A stretch of 33,512 bases of DNA from Gordonia sputi NBRC 100414. Lineage in GTDB: Bacteria > Actinomycetota > Actinomycetes > Mycobacteriales > Mycobacteriaceae. Where the stretch lies: positions 1 through 33,512 of the forward strand of contig NZ_BAFC01000079.1 in the NCBI RefSeq assembly GCF_000248055.1. Direction: 5' to 3'. The first letter of the stretch is position 1. The number at the start of each line of letters is the position of its first letter. A program made the position numbers and the translations under genes. The notes under the pieces are model-generated. The model saw nothing but the letters and a program-made list of their open reading frames with translations. It did not search any database and was not told where the DNA came from. Shown here piece after piece: positions 10,738-18,362 of the stretch.

Positions 10738-10782
10738 ATGCCCGCACTCATGGCCACCAGAGGAGGAGCAGATGATGCGTGA
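10738..10782 (+). CDS. 14-codon leaderless upstream ORF overlapping sepH
   Basis: An ATG at the predicted transcription start opens a 14-codon frame (MPALMATRGGADDA). Its TGA ends 11 nt inside the sepH frame, and its AGA-GGA-GGA codons contain the sepH Shine-Dalgarno sequence. Ribosomes translating it would terminate on top of the sepH start, an arrangement that favours translational coupling. Whether the peptide itself matters is unknown. This is a prediction from promoter spacing, not a recognised family. Confidence 0.45.
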   Translation: MPALMATRGGADDA

Positions 10783-11734
10783 ACTTCGGGTCGTCGGCGT
10801 CGACGTCGACGGCTCGCATGTCATCTGCCAGGACACCGAATCCGGTGAGCGTTTCAAGCTCGACGCCGACGAGCGGCTCCGCGCGGCCGCCCGCGGTGAC
10901 CTCTCCCGCCTCGGACAGATCGAGATTGAAATGGAATCGTCGCTGCGCCCCCGAGAAATCCAGTCCCGCATCCGTGCGGGCGCGAGTGTCGAGGAGGTCG
11001 CGGCAGTCGCCGGAGTGCCGAAGGACAAGATCGAGCGCTTCGCCCACCCGGTGCTGCTCGAACGTCAGCGCGCGACCGAACTCGGCGCACTCGCCCACCC
11101 CATCCGCCACGACGGACCGTCGACCGAGACGCTCGGCGACACGGTGACCGAGGGACTCGCCGCGTACGGCCAGAACCCCAACGAAGCGACCTGGGACGCC
11201 TGGAAGGGCGACGACGGACAGTGGGTCGTTCAGGTCAACTGGCAGGTCGGGCACACCGAGCATCATGCGCACTGGCGCTTTTCTCCCGGCTCGCACGGCG
11301 GAACCGCAGTTCCGCTCGACGATCTCGCCGAGGAGCTCATCCACCCCGAGACGATCGAACCGCGACGTCGACTCATCCCGGTGAGCACGCCGACGATCAC
11401 GCCCGCCGACGACGACCACGAGGAAGTCACCTTCGACGCCAACGCGTTGATCGGGGCTCAGCGCTCGCGGCACGTCGAGGTGCGGGTGGAGCACGACACC
11501 TACACTCTCGACTTCGGGATCGACGACGACGCCGCGCAGGAGCCGACCGTCGTCGACGAAGCTCCGGCCACGGACACCGATCGCGGCACTCAGGACGCAC
11601 CGACAGGCTCGGACACGTCGACGTCGACCACCGACGACAAGCCGACCGAGCATCGTCGTCGCAAGTCACGCAAGCCTGCAGTGCCCGCCTGGGAAGACGT
11701 GCTGCTCGGCGTGCGCAGCAACGGGAACAGCTGA
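10772..11734 (+). CDS. sepH: Cell division protein SepH (DUF3071)
   Basis: 320-aa cytosolic protein of the DUF3071/SepH family, which in actinobacteria interacts with FtsZ and promotes its assembly. The N-terminal domain begins MRELRVVGVDVDGSHVIC. A helix-turn-helix-like segment at about residues 60-90 (RPREIQSRIRAGASVEEVA) is the conserved functional region. An acidic Asp/Thr-rich linker follows, and the C-terminus ends PAWEDVLLGVRSNG, the conserved tail. ATG 10772 has AGGAGGAG about 4 nt upstream. A second ATG directly follows. The short ORF at 10738 overlaps its start. Confidence 0.93.
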   Translation: MMRELRVVGVDVDGSHVICQDTESGERFKLDADERLRAAARGDLSRLGQIEIEMESSLRPREIQSRIRAGASVEEVAAVAGVPKDKIERFAHPVLLERQRATELGALAHPIRHDGPSTETLGDTVTEGLAAYGQNPNEATWDAWKGDDGQWVVQVNWQVGHTEHHAHWRFSPGSHGGTAVPLDDLAEELIHPETIEPRRRLIPVSTPTITPADDDHEEVTFDANALIGAQRSRHVEVRVEHDTYTLDFGIDDDAAQEPTVVDEAPATDTDRGTQDAPTGSDTSTSTTDDKPTEHRRRKSRKPAVPAWEDVLLGVRSNGNS

Positions 11735-11746
11735 GCACCGGCCTCC

Positions 11747-12985
11747 ATGTCCGCACGCGCAGTCACTCTGTGGTTCATCGACACCGACACTCCCGTCGAC
11801 GTTCTCCGATCCGGCGTCACCAACGACGTCGACGCGGCCAAGAAGCTGGCGTCGGCAATCTATGGCGACAGCGTCCTCGTCCCGTCCGTCGACACCAACC
11901 TCGCCGCGGCGATGGACTCCGACGACTCGCAGGTATACGCGGGTTTCTACGGTCCGCTGACCGTGGTGTCGTGTTCGCTGTTCGCGACGTCGAAGCCGTC
12001 GACGTTGACGCGCACCGTCGAGACCATCCGCACCGCGGCGTCGATTCCCGAGAGCGCCGCGGCAGTACTGCTCTACACCGAACCCGATTCTGCGACAGGC
12101 GTTTTCGCCCGGTGGGAAGGCGGAACGCTTCGACGCTCGTTTGCCGCCGATCCCGTCAGCATCATCGAAGACGACGGCCTGCCGTACCCGTTCGAGAAGC
12201 CGTTCTGGGGAGGTGAGCATCCGCTTCGGTATGCCCCGGGTGTCGCACCCGATCCGCTGGCGTTGCCGTTCCATCCGCAGCAGCTCGCCGAGCAGGGCAA
12301 CCGCGAGTGGTTGGGATTCCGCTTCACCCGGCCGCTAGCACCGAGCGACCTGGAGCCATTGACGATTCCCGTCACCGGATTCGCCATCCGGCCCGCAGAC
12401 TACGAACCGACCGAGGCCGACGACGAGCGCTACCGCGAGGCCAGCACCACGGCCGCTGCGGCCACCGCTGCTGCAACCGCAGCCGCGGCGAGCGCGCGCG
12501 AACAGGCACTGCAGGCCGAGCGCGCGCCGGAACCGCGGCCCGTCGTCGACTCTCCGCCTGAGCCGCCTGCTCCGACTCCCGCGGACACGCCCGCCGTCGG
12601 CATCCCGATCGCCGAACCGATCGCTCCGGCGCCGGTGGCCGAGGGGGTTGTGGCCGAGGGAGCGGGGGCCGAGGGGCAGGACGAACCCGTGGTCGAGGCC
12701 GAGGTCGTCGAGCCTGATGTGGTCGAGGCTGATGTGATCGAGCCCGGGGTGGTCGAGCCTGGGGCGAGTCGGCCGGGAGCGCTCGACTTCGGGCCGCGTG
12801 ACGCACCGGGAGTCGCGGCCGTCGAGGACGCTGTCACCGCGCCGGTTCCGTCGGTGTCGTCGAATGGTGTCGGCGGGGCAGGGGATGTCGAAGCAGGGCT
12901 ACCCGCGGACGGCGAGTACGTCGACGAGTCGGCCGGCTGGACGCGCCGCGTCGCGCGGTACTTCGGCTTCGGCGCCGATACATAG
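11747..12985 (+). CDS. DUF6928-like protein with repetitive Pro/Ala/Val-Glu tail
   Basis: 412-aa protein starting 12 nt after sepH, probably in the same operon. Residues 1-225 form a globular part with LWFIDTD, a DAAKKL segment, VYAGFYGPLTVVS and LGFRFTRPL near its end, which resembles DUF6928 proteins. An Ala-rich helix-like stretch (about residues 230-255) leads to a disordered Pro/Glu/Val tail with five V-V/I-E-x-x repeats, and the extreme C-terminus is basic and aromatic (WTRRVARYFGFG). No signal peptide or catalytic motif is seen. No strong ribosome binding site precedes ATG 11747. Function unknown. Confidence 0.75.
   Translation: MSARAVTLWFIDTDTPVDVLRSGVTNDVDAAKKLASAIYGDSVLVPSVDTNLAAAMDSDDSQVYAGFYGPLTVVSCSLFATSKPSTLTRTVETIRTAASIPESAAAVLLYTEPDSATGVFARWEGGTLRRSFAADPVSIIEDDGLPYPFEKPFWGGEHPLRYAPGVAPDPLALPFHPQQLAEQGNREWLGFRFTRPLAPSDLEPLTIPVTGFAIRPADYEPTEADDERYREASTTAAAATAAATAAAASAREQALQAERAPEPRPVVDSPPEPPAPTPADTPAVGIPIAEPIAPAPVAEGVVAEGAGAEGQDEPVVEAEVVEPDVVEADVIEPGVVEPGASRPGALDFGPRDAPGVAAVEDAVTAPVPSVSSNGVGGAGDVEAGLPADGEYVDESAGWTRRVARYFGFGADT
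12689..12763 (+). repeat. Five 15-bp tandem repeats inside the DUF6928 gene
   Basis: Units are variants of GTGGTCGAGCCTGAT and encode VVEAE, VVEPD, VVEAD, VIEPG and VVEPG. The GGTCGAG core recalls the reverse complement of the CTCGACC arrays elsewhere in the window. Confidence 0.8.
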
Positions 12986-13035
12986 GCTCGAGCACGACAG
13001 TCTGGCCGACCAGAAGTCCAGGTCAGAAGTCCAGC

Positions 13036-13386
13036 TCAGGGGTTCAGGAACGCCAGGGCGATCGACGACCCGACTCCGGCGAGAAAGCCGATCATCGAGC
13101 CCCACACGATCCACCGCCACACGGGTCGGTCGCGTAGTGGCCAGAGTGTCCAGCCGAGTCCTCCAGCGACGAGGATCGCCACGGCGACTCCGATCCAGCG
13201 AGCTGCCGCCGACCACGGCGTGATGTCGGCGACGAGCGTGTAGAGGCCGACGAGCAGCAGCGAACAGTAGATCGCACACGTCGTCGCGACGAACAGTCCG
13301 CTCGCCCATGGCGTCGGTTCGCCGCGGTCCATTCCCACCGATGACAGTGCCGACGCGGTCGGGTCGTCGAACTCGGCGAGGCTCAC
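13036..13386 (-). CDS. DUF2537-like membrane protein
   Basis: 116-aa protein with four predicted TM helices after a short acidic cytoplasmic start. PTPWASGLFVATTCAIY and LGWTLWPLRDRPVWRW fit the DUF2537 family of actinobacterial membrane proteins. Its GTG start overlaps the TrmH-gene stop by 4 nt (GTGA), so the two are probably translationally coupled. Convergent with the DUF6928 gene, 50 bp away. Function unknown. Confidence 0.78.
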   Translation of the reverse strand: MSLAEFDDPTASALSSVGMDRGEPTPWASGLFVATTCAIYCSLLLVGLYTLVADITPWSAAARWIGVAVAILVAGGLGWTLWPLRDRPVWRWIVWGSMIGFLAGVGSSIALAFLNP

Positions 13387-14255
13387 CGATCTATCGTCCC
13401 TGATCGGACACGCTCGTAAAAGGCGATCGCCGCTGCGGTCGCGACGTTGAGCGAATCCGTGCCCCGGCTCATCGGAATGCGTGCCGCGACGTGGGAGCCC
13501 CGGATGGCGGTCTCGCTGAGACCGGGGCCCTCGGCTCCGACGAGTACGGCCACCTTGTCGGCGGAGACCGCGTCGGCGAGCGGGACCGCGGACTCGCGCG
13601 GGGTGAGCGCCACCGTCGTGAAGCCGTGATCGGCGAGGAGGTCGAGCGCGCCGCGCCAGTCGTCGAAGCGAGCGTGCGGCACGAGAAGCGCGTGACCCAT
13701 CGACACGCGCACGCAGCGTCGATACAGCGGATCGGCGCAGCCGGCACCGAACAGGACGGCGTCGACGCCGAGGCCCGCCGCGTTGCGGAAGATGCTGCCG
13801 ATGTTCTCGTGGTCGTTGACGCCCTCGAGCACGGCGATGGTCCTGGCGTTCGCGAGCGCGTCGTCGACCTCCAATGCGGCTGGTCTGCGCGCCACGCCCA
13901 GCACTCCCCTGTTGAGATGGAATCCGACGATCTCGGCCATCACCTCGGCGCTCGCGCGATAGAACGGCACCCCGGACAGGCTCGGGTTCCGCAGGTCGTC
14001 GGACAGCTCGTTGAGTCGCTTGTCAACGCCCAGAAAGGCGTGCGGGGTGAACCGCGACGCGATCATGCGTTGAGCCACCAGCACGCCCTCGGCGATCACG
14101 AGCCCCTTGCCCGGTCGGCCGCCCGGCAGCGTCGGCAGGTCGGGGCGGCGGTCGACGGAGTTGAGGTCGCGGAAGTCGTCGACGCGCAGGTCGGTGGGGT
14201 CGTCGATGTCGATGACGTCGACCGCCAGAGGTGGGGCTGATACAGGCTCGGACAC
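13383..14255 (-). CDS. TrmH/SpoU-family RNA 2'-O-methyltransferase
   Basis: 290-aa SPOUT methyltransferase that would transfer a methyl group from S-adenosylmethionine to a ribose 2'-OH in rRNA or tRNA. An N-terminal substrate-binding part (RPGKGLVIAEGVLVAQRM) precedes the catalytic domain. Motif 1 is NDHENIGSIFRNAAGLGVDA with the key Asn and Arg, motif 2 is VGAEGPGLS, and motif 3 is IPMSRGTDSLNVATAAAIAF. It corresponds to Rv0881 in the similar M. tuberculosis neighbourhood. GTG 14255 follows CAGACT by 7 nt, a degenerate leaderless -10. The target nucleotide cannot be inferred. Confidence 0.92.
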   Translation of the reverse strand: MSEPVSAPPLAVDVIDIDDPTDLRVDDFRDLNSVDRRPDLPTLPGGRPGKGLVIAEGVLVAQRMIASRFTPHAFLGVDKRLNELSDDLRNPSLSGVPFYRASAEVMAEIVGFHLNRGVLGVARRPAALEVDDALANARTIAVLEGVNDHENIGSIFRNAAGLGVDAVLFGAGCADPLYRRCVRVSMGHALLVPHARFDDWRGALDLLADHGFTTVALTPRESAVPLADAVSADKVAVLVGAEGPGLSETAIRGSHVAARIPMSRGTDSLNVATAAAIAFYERVRSGTIDR

Positions 14256-14321
14256 GCGGTCCAGTCTGCCGTAAGCAGTCCGAATTGTTTCTCACGCCCA
14301 CCCATGTGACACGGTTGAGGA

Positions 14322-15563
14322 GTGAGATCACCGGACAATCGCAACAACACACTCGACCTCGGACGGGCCACCGACGCCGATTGGAACGAGATCATCACCA
14401 CGGATGCTCGCGCGTTCGCCATGCGAAATCCCATTTCCGACGACGAGCGCACCGATCTCCGCGGGAAGGTCTCCGACGACGACGTCGTGCTGGTCCGAGA
14501 CTCCTGGCACGACGACCGTCCACTCGTCGGGGTGTCGATGTTCTACCGGATGCAGATGACGGTCCCCGGTGGTGCACAGGTTCCCGCGGCCGGCCTGTCC
14601 TGGGTGTCGGTCGCGTCGACGCATCGTCGACGAGGAATTCTGCGTCGGATGATCACCGAGCTGTTCTCTCAGTGGGAGAGCGAGGGTTTCGCGTTCGCGA
14701 TCCTCACCGCGTCGGAGGGGACCATCTACGAGCGGTTCGGGTTCGGCCCGGCATGCTTCGCCGAGAGCGTCGAGGTGACCCCCGGACAACCGACGCTGCG
14801 CGCCGAGGCGCCCGATCACCCCGAGGTCTACTTCGGCACCCCCGAGCAGGTCGCCGCGACGATCCCCGACATTCACGCACGGTGGGCGCGCACACGCCCG
14901 GGCGCGCTCGCGCGGACACCGCAGTGGTGGGCTCCGATCCTCGCCGACCGACCGTCGGAGCGTCCCCCGGCCGCCAGCGGCCTGCACTACCTGCTGCACC
15001 CCGACGGCTATGCGAGCTACCGCATCCACAAGAGCTCTGCCGGCCAGGTGCGCGGCGAGGTGGAGGAACTGTTCGCGATCACCGACGACGCACACACCGA
15101 GCTGTGGCGGGTGCTGCTCGGACTCGACCTGGTGCCGTCACTGACGGCGTCGATCCCGGTCGACGATCCGCTGCGTGCCAAGCTCACCGACCTGCGCTCG
15201 GCTCCGGTCACCGGACGCTCCGACAAGATGTGGGTGGCGATCCTCGACGTCGCCGCCGCGCTCGGCGCACGCACGTACTCCGCAGACCTCGACATCGTCC
15301 TCGAGGTCACCGACGGGTACCGGGAGCGCGCGGGAGTCTTCGACGTATCGGTGCGGAACGGTGGCGCGATCGTCGCGCCGTCGACGTCGAATCCGACTGT
15401 GCGCATGGACATTTCGGTGCTGTCGAGTTTGTTCCTCGGCGGGGTGCAGCCGTCGCTGTTCGCGAGCGCGGGACGCCTGTGGACAGACTCCGACGACACG
15501 CTGCACGCGCTGACCCAGGCGTTCGCCGCCGACCGCGCACCGTTCTCGGGGACGTTTTTCTGA
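14322..15563 (+). CDS. eis: Eis-family GNAT N-acetyltransferase
   Basis: 413-aa cytosolic enzyme resembling the Eis aminoglycoside/protein acetyltransferase of mycobacteria. The N-terminal GNAT domain has LSWVSVASTHRRRGILRRM, whose V-x-V and RRRG form the acetyl-CoA pyrophosphate loop. The general acid tyrosine lies in EGTIYERFGFGPAC. A second degenerate GNAT domain and a sterol-carrier-like C-terminal domain follow. The C-terminus ends SGTFF, placing a terminal Phe carboxylate at the active site as in Eis. GTG 14322 is 6 nt after CACGGT and has no usable ribosome binding site. The stop codon lies within a repeat array. Whether it modifies aminoglycosides is unknown. Confidence 0.88.
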   Translation: MRSPDNRNNTLDLGRATDADWNEIITTDARAFAMRNPISDDERTDLRGKVSDDDVVLVRDSWHDDRPLVGVSMFYRMQMTVPGGAQVPAAGLSWVSVASTHRRRGILRRMITELFSQWESEGFAFAILTASEGTIYERFGFGPACFAESVEVTPGQPTLRAEAPDHPEVYFGTPEQVAATIPDIHARWARTRPGALARTPQWWAPILADRPSERPPAASGLHYLLHPDGYASYRIHKSSAGQVRGEVEELFAITDDAHTELWRVLLGLDLVPSLTASIPVDDPLRAKLTDLRSAPVTGRSDKMWVAILDVAAALGARTYSADLDIVLEVTDGYRERAGVFDVSVRNGGAIVAPSTSNPTVRMDISVLSSLFLGGVQPSLFASAGRLWTDSDDTLHALTQAFAADRAPFSGTFF

Positions 15564-15735
15564 TCTCGACAGGCTCGATCAGCGGTGGGCAGCTCGATCA
15601 GCGGGGCGGGCGCTCGACCGGCGGGTGATCTCGACAAGCTCGATCAGCGGTGGGCAGCTCGATCAGCGTCGGGGGTTGGTTCGATCAGCGTCGAGGCGCT
15701 CGACCGGCGTCGGGGTTGGCTCGATCGGCGGGGCG
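15562..15735. repeat. CTCGATC/CTCGACC repeat array between eis and marR
   Basis: A unit beginning GATCTCGACARGCTCGATCA occurs at 15562 and again at 15627, 65 bp apart. Shorter relatives (CTCGATCAGCG, CTCGACCGGCG) fill the rest. The array starts on the eis stop codon and ends just before the marR stop, between convergent genes. The family is related to that at 25971-26225. Confidence 0.8.
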
Positions 15736-15739
15736 CTGC

Positions 15740-16183
15740 TCAGGTGGGCTCGTCGGTTTCGCTGATCAGTTTGGCGAGGACCGGCAGGGCGCTGCGGAGG
15801 GTTGCGCGCTCGTCGTCGGTCAGTGCGTCGATCTGATCGGAGAGCCAGGCGCGTCGAGCGGCGTGCTCGGCGACGATGACCTCCTCGCCCGCGGGAGCCA
15901 GCGTCACGATTGCCTGACGCCCGTCTGTGGGGTGCGGCGCGCGCTCGATCATGCCGAGATCGGACAGCGAAGCCAGCACGCGCGTCATCGACGGTGGCTT
16001 GACTCGCTCGGCGGCCGCCAGCGCGCCCGGAGTCATCGCTCCCTCGATGTGAAGCGTCGACAATGCCGACAACTGGGTCAAAGATACGAGTTGGTTCTGT
16101 CTACGAAGGCGAAGTCGCCGCGCCAAGCGCACAATCGCTAGCGCCAGGGCACCCGATAAACCGTCGTCGGTCGGTGTACTCAC
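15740..16183 (-). CDS. MarR-family transcriptional regulator
   Basis: 147-aa winged-helix DNA-binding protein. A dimerisation helix leads to the wHTH with LTQLSALSTLHIEGAMTPGA, recognition helix VKPPSMTRVLASLSDLGMIE and wing PHPTDGRQAIVTLAPAG. It corresponds to Rv0880 in the similar M. tuberculosis region. GTG 16183 is chosen over ATG 16207 because TAATGT lies exactly 7 nt before it and residues from there match where family members begin. Ligand and regulon unknown. The permease gene 98 bp away on the same strand is a possible target. Confidence 0.88.
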   Translation of the reverse strand: MSTPTDDGLSGALALAIVRLARRLRLRRQNQLVSLTQLSALSTLHIEGAMTPGALAAAERVKPPSMTRVLASLSDLGMIERAPHPTDGRQAIVTLAPAGEEVIVAEHAARRAWLSDQIDALTDDERATLRSALPVLAKLISETDEPT

Positions 16184-16190
16184 GGGCCTT

Positions 16191-16196
16191 ACATTA
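16191..16196 (-). promoter_or_regulatory. -10 element TAATGT for marR (leaderless)
   Basis: TAATGT is followed by 7 nt and the GTG start. This promoter fixes the start codon choice, since the longer ATG frame would begin upstream of the predicted transcript. Confidence 0.65.
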
Positions 16197-16281
16197 GTTT
16201 GCCGCACAGCATTTGCAGTACTGACCGGCCGTTTTCACAACTCGAACGGACGACATTGGGCCGAATTGTCCGGTTTTCTGG

Positions 16282-17979
16282 TCAACTGATCAGGTTGGAG
16301 ATGGGTTCGCGCGCGAAGTAGAGGGCGAAGACGATCGCGATCGCCCACATCAACGGGTGCACCTTGCGCGCCTTGCCCGCCGCTGCGGCCATCACCACCC
16401 AGCTGATGAATCCGACGCCGATGCCGTTGGCGATCGAGTAGGTGAACGGCATGGTGACGATCGTCAGGAAGACCGGGAGGGCGTACTCGAACTTCGTGAA
16501 GTCGATGCGGGTCACCTGACCCATCATCAGCGCACCGACGATGACCAGCGCAGGCGCGACGGCCTCGGACGGGATGACCTCGTACAGCGGCGTCAGGAAC
16601 ATCGCCACGATGAACAGTCCGCCGGTCACGATGTTGGCCAGACCCGTTCGGGCACCTTCGGCGATGCCCGACGCCGACTCGACGAAGACCGTGTTCGACG
16701 ACGACGACGCCACACCGCCCACGATCGCACCCGTGCCCTCGACGACCAGCGCCTTACCGACACCGGGCAAATTGCCCTTGTCGTCGGCGAGTCCGGCTTC
16801 GCGGCCGAGTCCGGTCATCGTGCCCATCGCGTCGAAGAAATTCGACAGCACCAGCGCGAAGACGAACACACACGCCGCGAGCACGCCGATTCGTGTGAAG
16901 GCGCCGAAGAGGTCGACGTTGCCGACGAGACTCAGATCGGGCAGTCCACCTGCCGAGTCGGGGATCTTCGGCACCGACAGCGACCAGCCGCCCTGCTTCT
17001 GCGCGCCAGAGCCGAGATGCAGCGTCGACTCCAGAATGATCGAGATGATCGTCGTGATGATGATCCCGAGGAGCAGACCACCCGGCACCTTCATCACCAT
17101 CAACGCGCCCATGAGCAGGACGCCGATCACGAAGATGAGCGTCGGCACCGTGGTGATCGAGTTACCGAAGCCGAGCTGGACCGGCGTGGTGGTGCCCGCG
17201 GCGTCGGGGATACGGCGGACGAACCCTGCGTCGACGAATCCGATGAACGCCACGAAGCAGCCGATACCCGCTGCGATCGCTGCTTTCAGTTCTGCGGGAA
17301 CAGCATTGAACACCGCGGTGCGGAATCCGGTGATCGCCAGGATGACGATGATGATGCCGTCGACCACGACCAGCCCCATCGCCTCGGGCCAGGTGACCTC
17401 GGGGACGATGGTCACCGCGAGCAGGCTGTTGATGCCCAGACCGGTGGCGATGGCGAAGGGATAGTTCGCGACGAGTCCGAAGATGATCGACATGACGCCC
17501 GCGACGAGCGCCGTGACGGCCGCGACCTGCGCGATGGGCAGCACGTTGCCGAGGACGTCGGCGTTCTTGGACTCGCCCGGTATGCCGCCGATGATGATCG
17601 GGTTGAGCACCACGATGTAGGCCATCGTGAAGAACGTCACCAGACCGCCGCGCACCTCGCGGTTCAGCGTCGAACCGCGTTCGCTGACCTTGAAGAAGCG
17701 GTCGACCGCCCCGAACCGCCGCGTCGGTTCCGCCGACTGGGCGCTCGGTTCCGCCGACTGGGCGTCGGGGCGCGTCGACTGGGCGCTCGGTTCCGCCGAC
17801 TGGGCGTCCGGGCGCGTCGACTGTGCGTCCGGTTCCGTCGACTGGGCGTCGGAGCGCGTCGACTGGGCGTCGGAGCGCGTCGACTGGGCGCTCGGTTCCG
17901 CCGACTGGGCGCTCGGTTCCGCCGACTGTGCGTCGGCGTTCGATGGCTGTGTCGGATCACTCGAGGGATCGCTTGTCAC
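16282..17979 (-). CDS. NCS2-family purine permease with repeat N-terminal extension
   Basis: 565-aa inner-membrane transporter of the AzgA/PbuG group, which imports hypoxanthine, guanine or adenine by proton symport. The core begins RFFKVSERGSTLNREVRGGL and continues TFFTMAYIVVLNPIII. ATGLGINSL and FDAMGTMTGLGREAG are typical family motifs, and about 12-14 TM segments follow. Residues about 15-85 form an unusual hydrophilic extension of ten heptads of the form AQS-(A/T)-(E/R)-(P/S)-(S/D), encoded by 21-bp repeats. GTG 17979 is chosen because it lies 7 nt after TAACTT. The open frame upstream runs through the divergent DUF2530 gene and is not credible. Confidence 0.88.
   Translation of the reverse strand: MTSDPSSDPTQPSNADAQSAEPSAQSAEPSAQSTRSDAQSTRSDAQSTEPDAQSTRPDAQSAEPSAQSTRPDAQSAEPSAQSAEPTRRFGAVDRFFKVSERGSTLNREVRGGLVTFFTMAYIVVLNPIIIGGIPGESKNADVLGNVLPIAQVAAVTALVAGVMSIIFGLVANYPFAIATGLGINSLLAVTIVPEVTWPEAMGLVVVDGIIIVILAITGFRTAVFNAVPAELKAAIAAGIGCFVAFIGFVDAGFVRRIPDAAGTTTPVQLGFGNSITTVPTLIFVIGVLLMGALMVMKVPGGLLLGIIITTIISIILESTLHLGSGAQKQGGWSLSVPKIPDSAGGLPDLSLVGNVDLFGAFTRIGVLAACVFVFALVLSNFFDAMGTMTGLGREAGLADDKGNLPGVGKALVVEGTGAIVGGVASSSSNTVFVESASGIAEGARTGLANIVTGGLFIVAMFLTPLYEVIPSEAVAPALVIVGALMMGQVTRIDFTKFEYALPVFLTIVTMPFTYSIANGIGVGFISWVVMAAAAGKARKVHPLMWAIAIVFALYFAREPISNLIS
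17726..17935. repeat. Ten 21-bp tandem repeats inside the permease gene
   Basis: Units follow GGTTCCGCCGACTGGGCGCTC, GAGCGCGTCGACTGGGCGTC- and similar variants with the invariant core CGACTG(G/T)GCG. The period is exactly seven codons, so copy number change would keep the frame. The same 21-bp family occurs at 19320-19403 outside any gene. Confidence 0.9.
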
Positions 17980-17986
17980 AAGGGGG

Positions 17987-17996
17987 AAGTTACCCT
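17987..17996. promoter_or_regulatory. Symmetric bidirectional leaderless promoter
   Basis: On the plus strand TACCCT (17991-17996) is followed by 7 nt and GTG 18004. On the minus strand TAACTT (17992-17987) is followed by 7 nt and GTG 17979. The two -10 elements share one TA step at 17991-17992, which is the symmetry axis. The two start codons are thus equidistant from it, with 24 bp between them. Confidence 0.65.
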
Positions 17997-18003
17997 GTCC
18001 TCC

Positions 18004-18252
18004 GTGGCCGATGAACCCGAGATCCCCCAATTGCCGCAATCGCTGCGGGCACCCGAGCCGGTGATCGTCGTCGGCATGGTCGCGTGGCTGGTGGCGACGA
18101 TCGTCGTGTGGGCCACGGGTTGGGGCGGCGGTCGCACGCTGGCCGTGTGTCTCGTCGGCCTCGCCGTCGGCGTAGCGGGCACGGGCGTCTTCCTTCTCCA
18201 GCGCGCTGCATCTCGACGCGGCGACCGGACTGCGCAACGCGGGCTGGACTGA
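18004..18252 (+). CDS. DUF2530-like small membrane protein
   Basis: 82-aa protein with two TM helices (VIVVGMVAWLVATIVVWATG and LAVCLVGLAVGVAGTGVFLL) and a basic C-terminus ending RGDRTAQRGLD, as in the DUF2530 family of actinobacteria. It corresponds to Rv0882 in the similar M. tuberculosis region, next to marR and trmH-type genes. GTG 18004 lies 7 nt after a -10 shared with the divergent permease. Function unknown, though adjacency to the permease and a shared promoter suggest coexpression. Confidence 0.8.
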   Translation: MADEPEIPQLPQSLRAPEPVIVVGMVAWLVATIVVWATGWGGGRTLAVCLVGLAVGVAGTGVFLLQRAASRRGDRTAQRGLD

Positions 18253-18348
18253 GCGCCGACCGCCGACTGGGCCCGACCGCCGAGCAAGCAGCGCGGCGTC
18301 GACGACACGCTTTTCGACGCAACCCACCCGCGCGCACCAAGCACTTGC

Positions 18349-18354
18349 TAGGTT
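18349..18354 (+). promoter_or_regulatory. -10 element TAGGTT for the lipase gene
   Basis: TAGGTT is preceded by TGC (extended -10 like) and followed by 8 nt and ATG 18363, consistent with a leaderless or nearly leaderless transcript. Confidence 0.5.
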
Positions 18355-18362
18355 CAGTGTTC

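Noticed and set aside
13001..13014. Small hairpin TCTGG-CCGA-CCAGA as a terminator for the convergent DUF6928 and DUF2537 genes
   Set aside because: Only 5 bp of stem and no U-tract. Too weak to call.
17726..17935. Ten regular repeats as a CRISPR array
   Set aside because: Repeats are contiguous 21-bp units without unique spacers, lie in frame in a coding gene and have no cas genes nearby.
16357..18252. 631-codon plus-strand frame over the permease gene
   Set aside because: Only its last 82 codons (DUF2530) are real. The rest is antisense to the NCS2 permease, with Asp/Arg/His-rich shadow composition.
17980..18327. Longer permease start at 18327 giving 681 residues
   Set aside because: The extra 116 residues are antisense to DUF2530 and unlike any permease. 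The GTG at 17979 has a leaderless -10.
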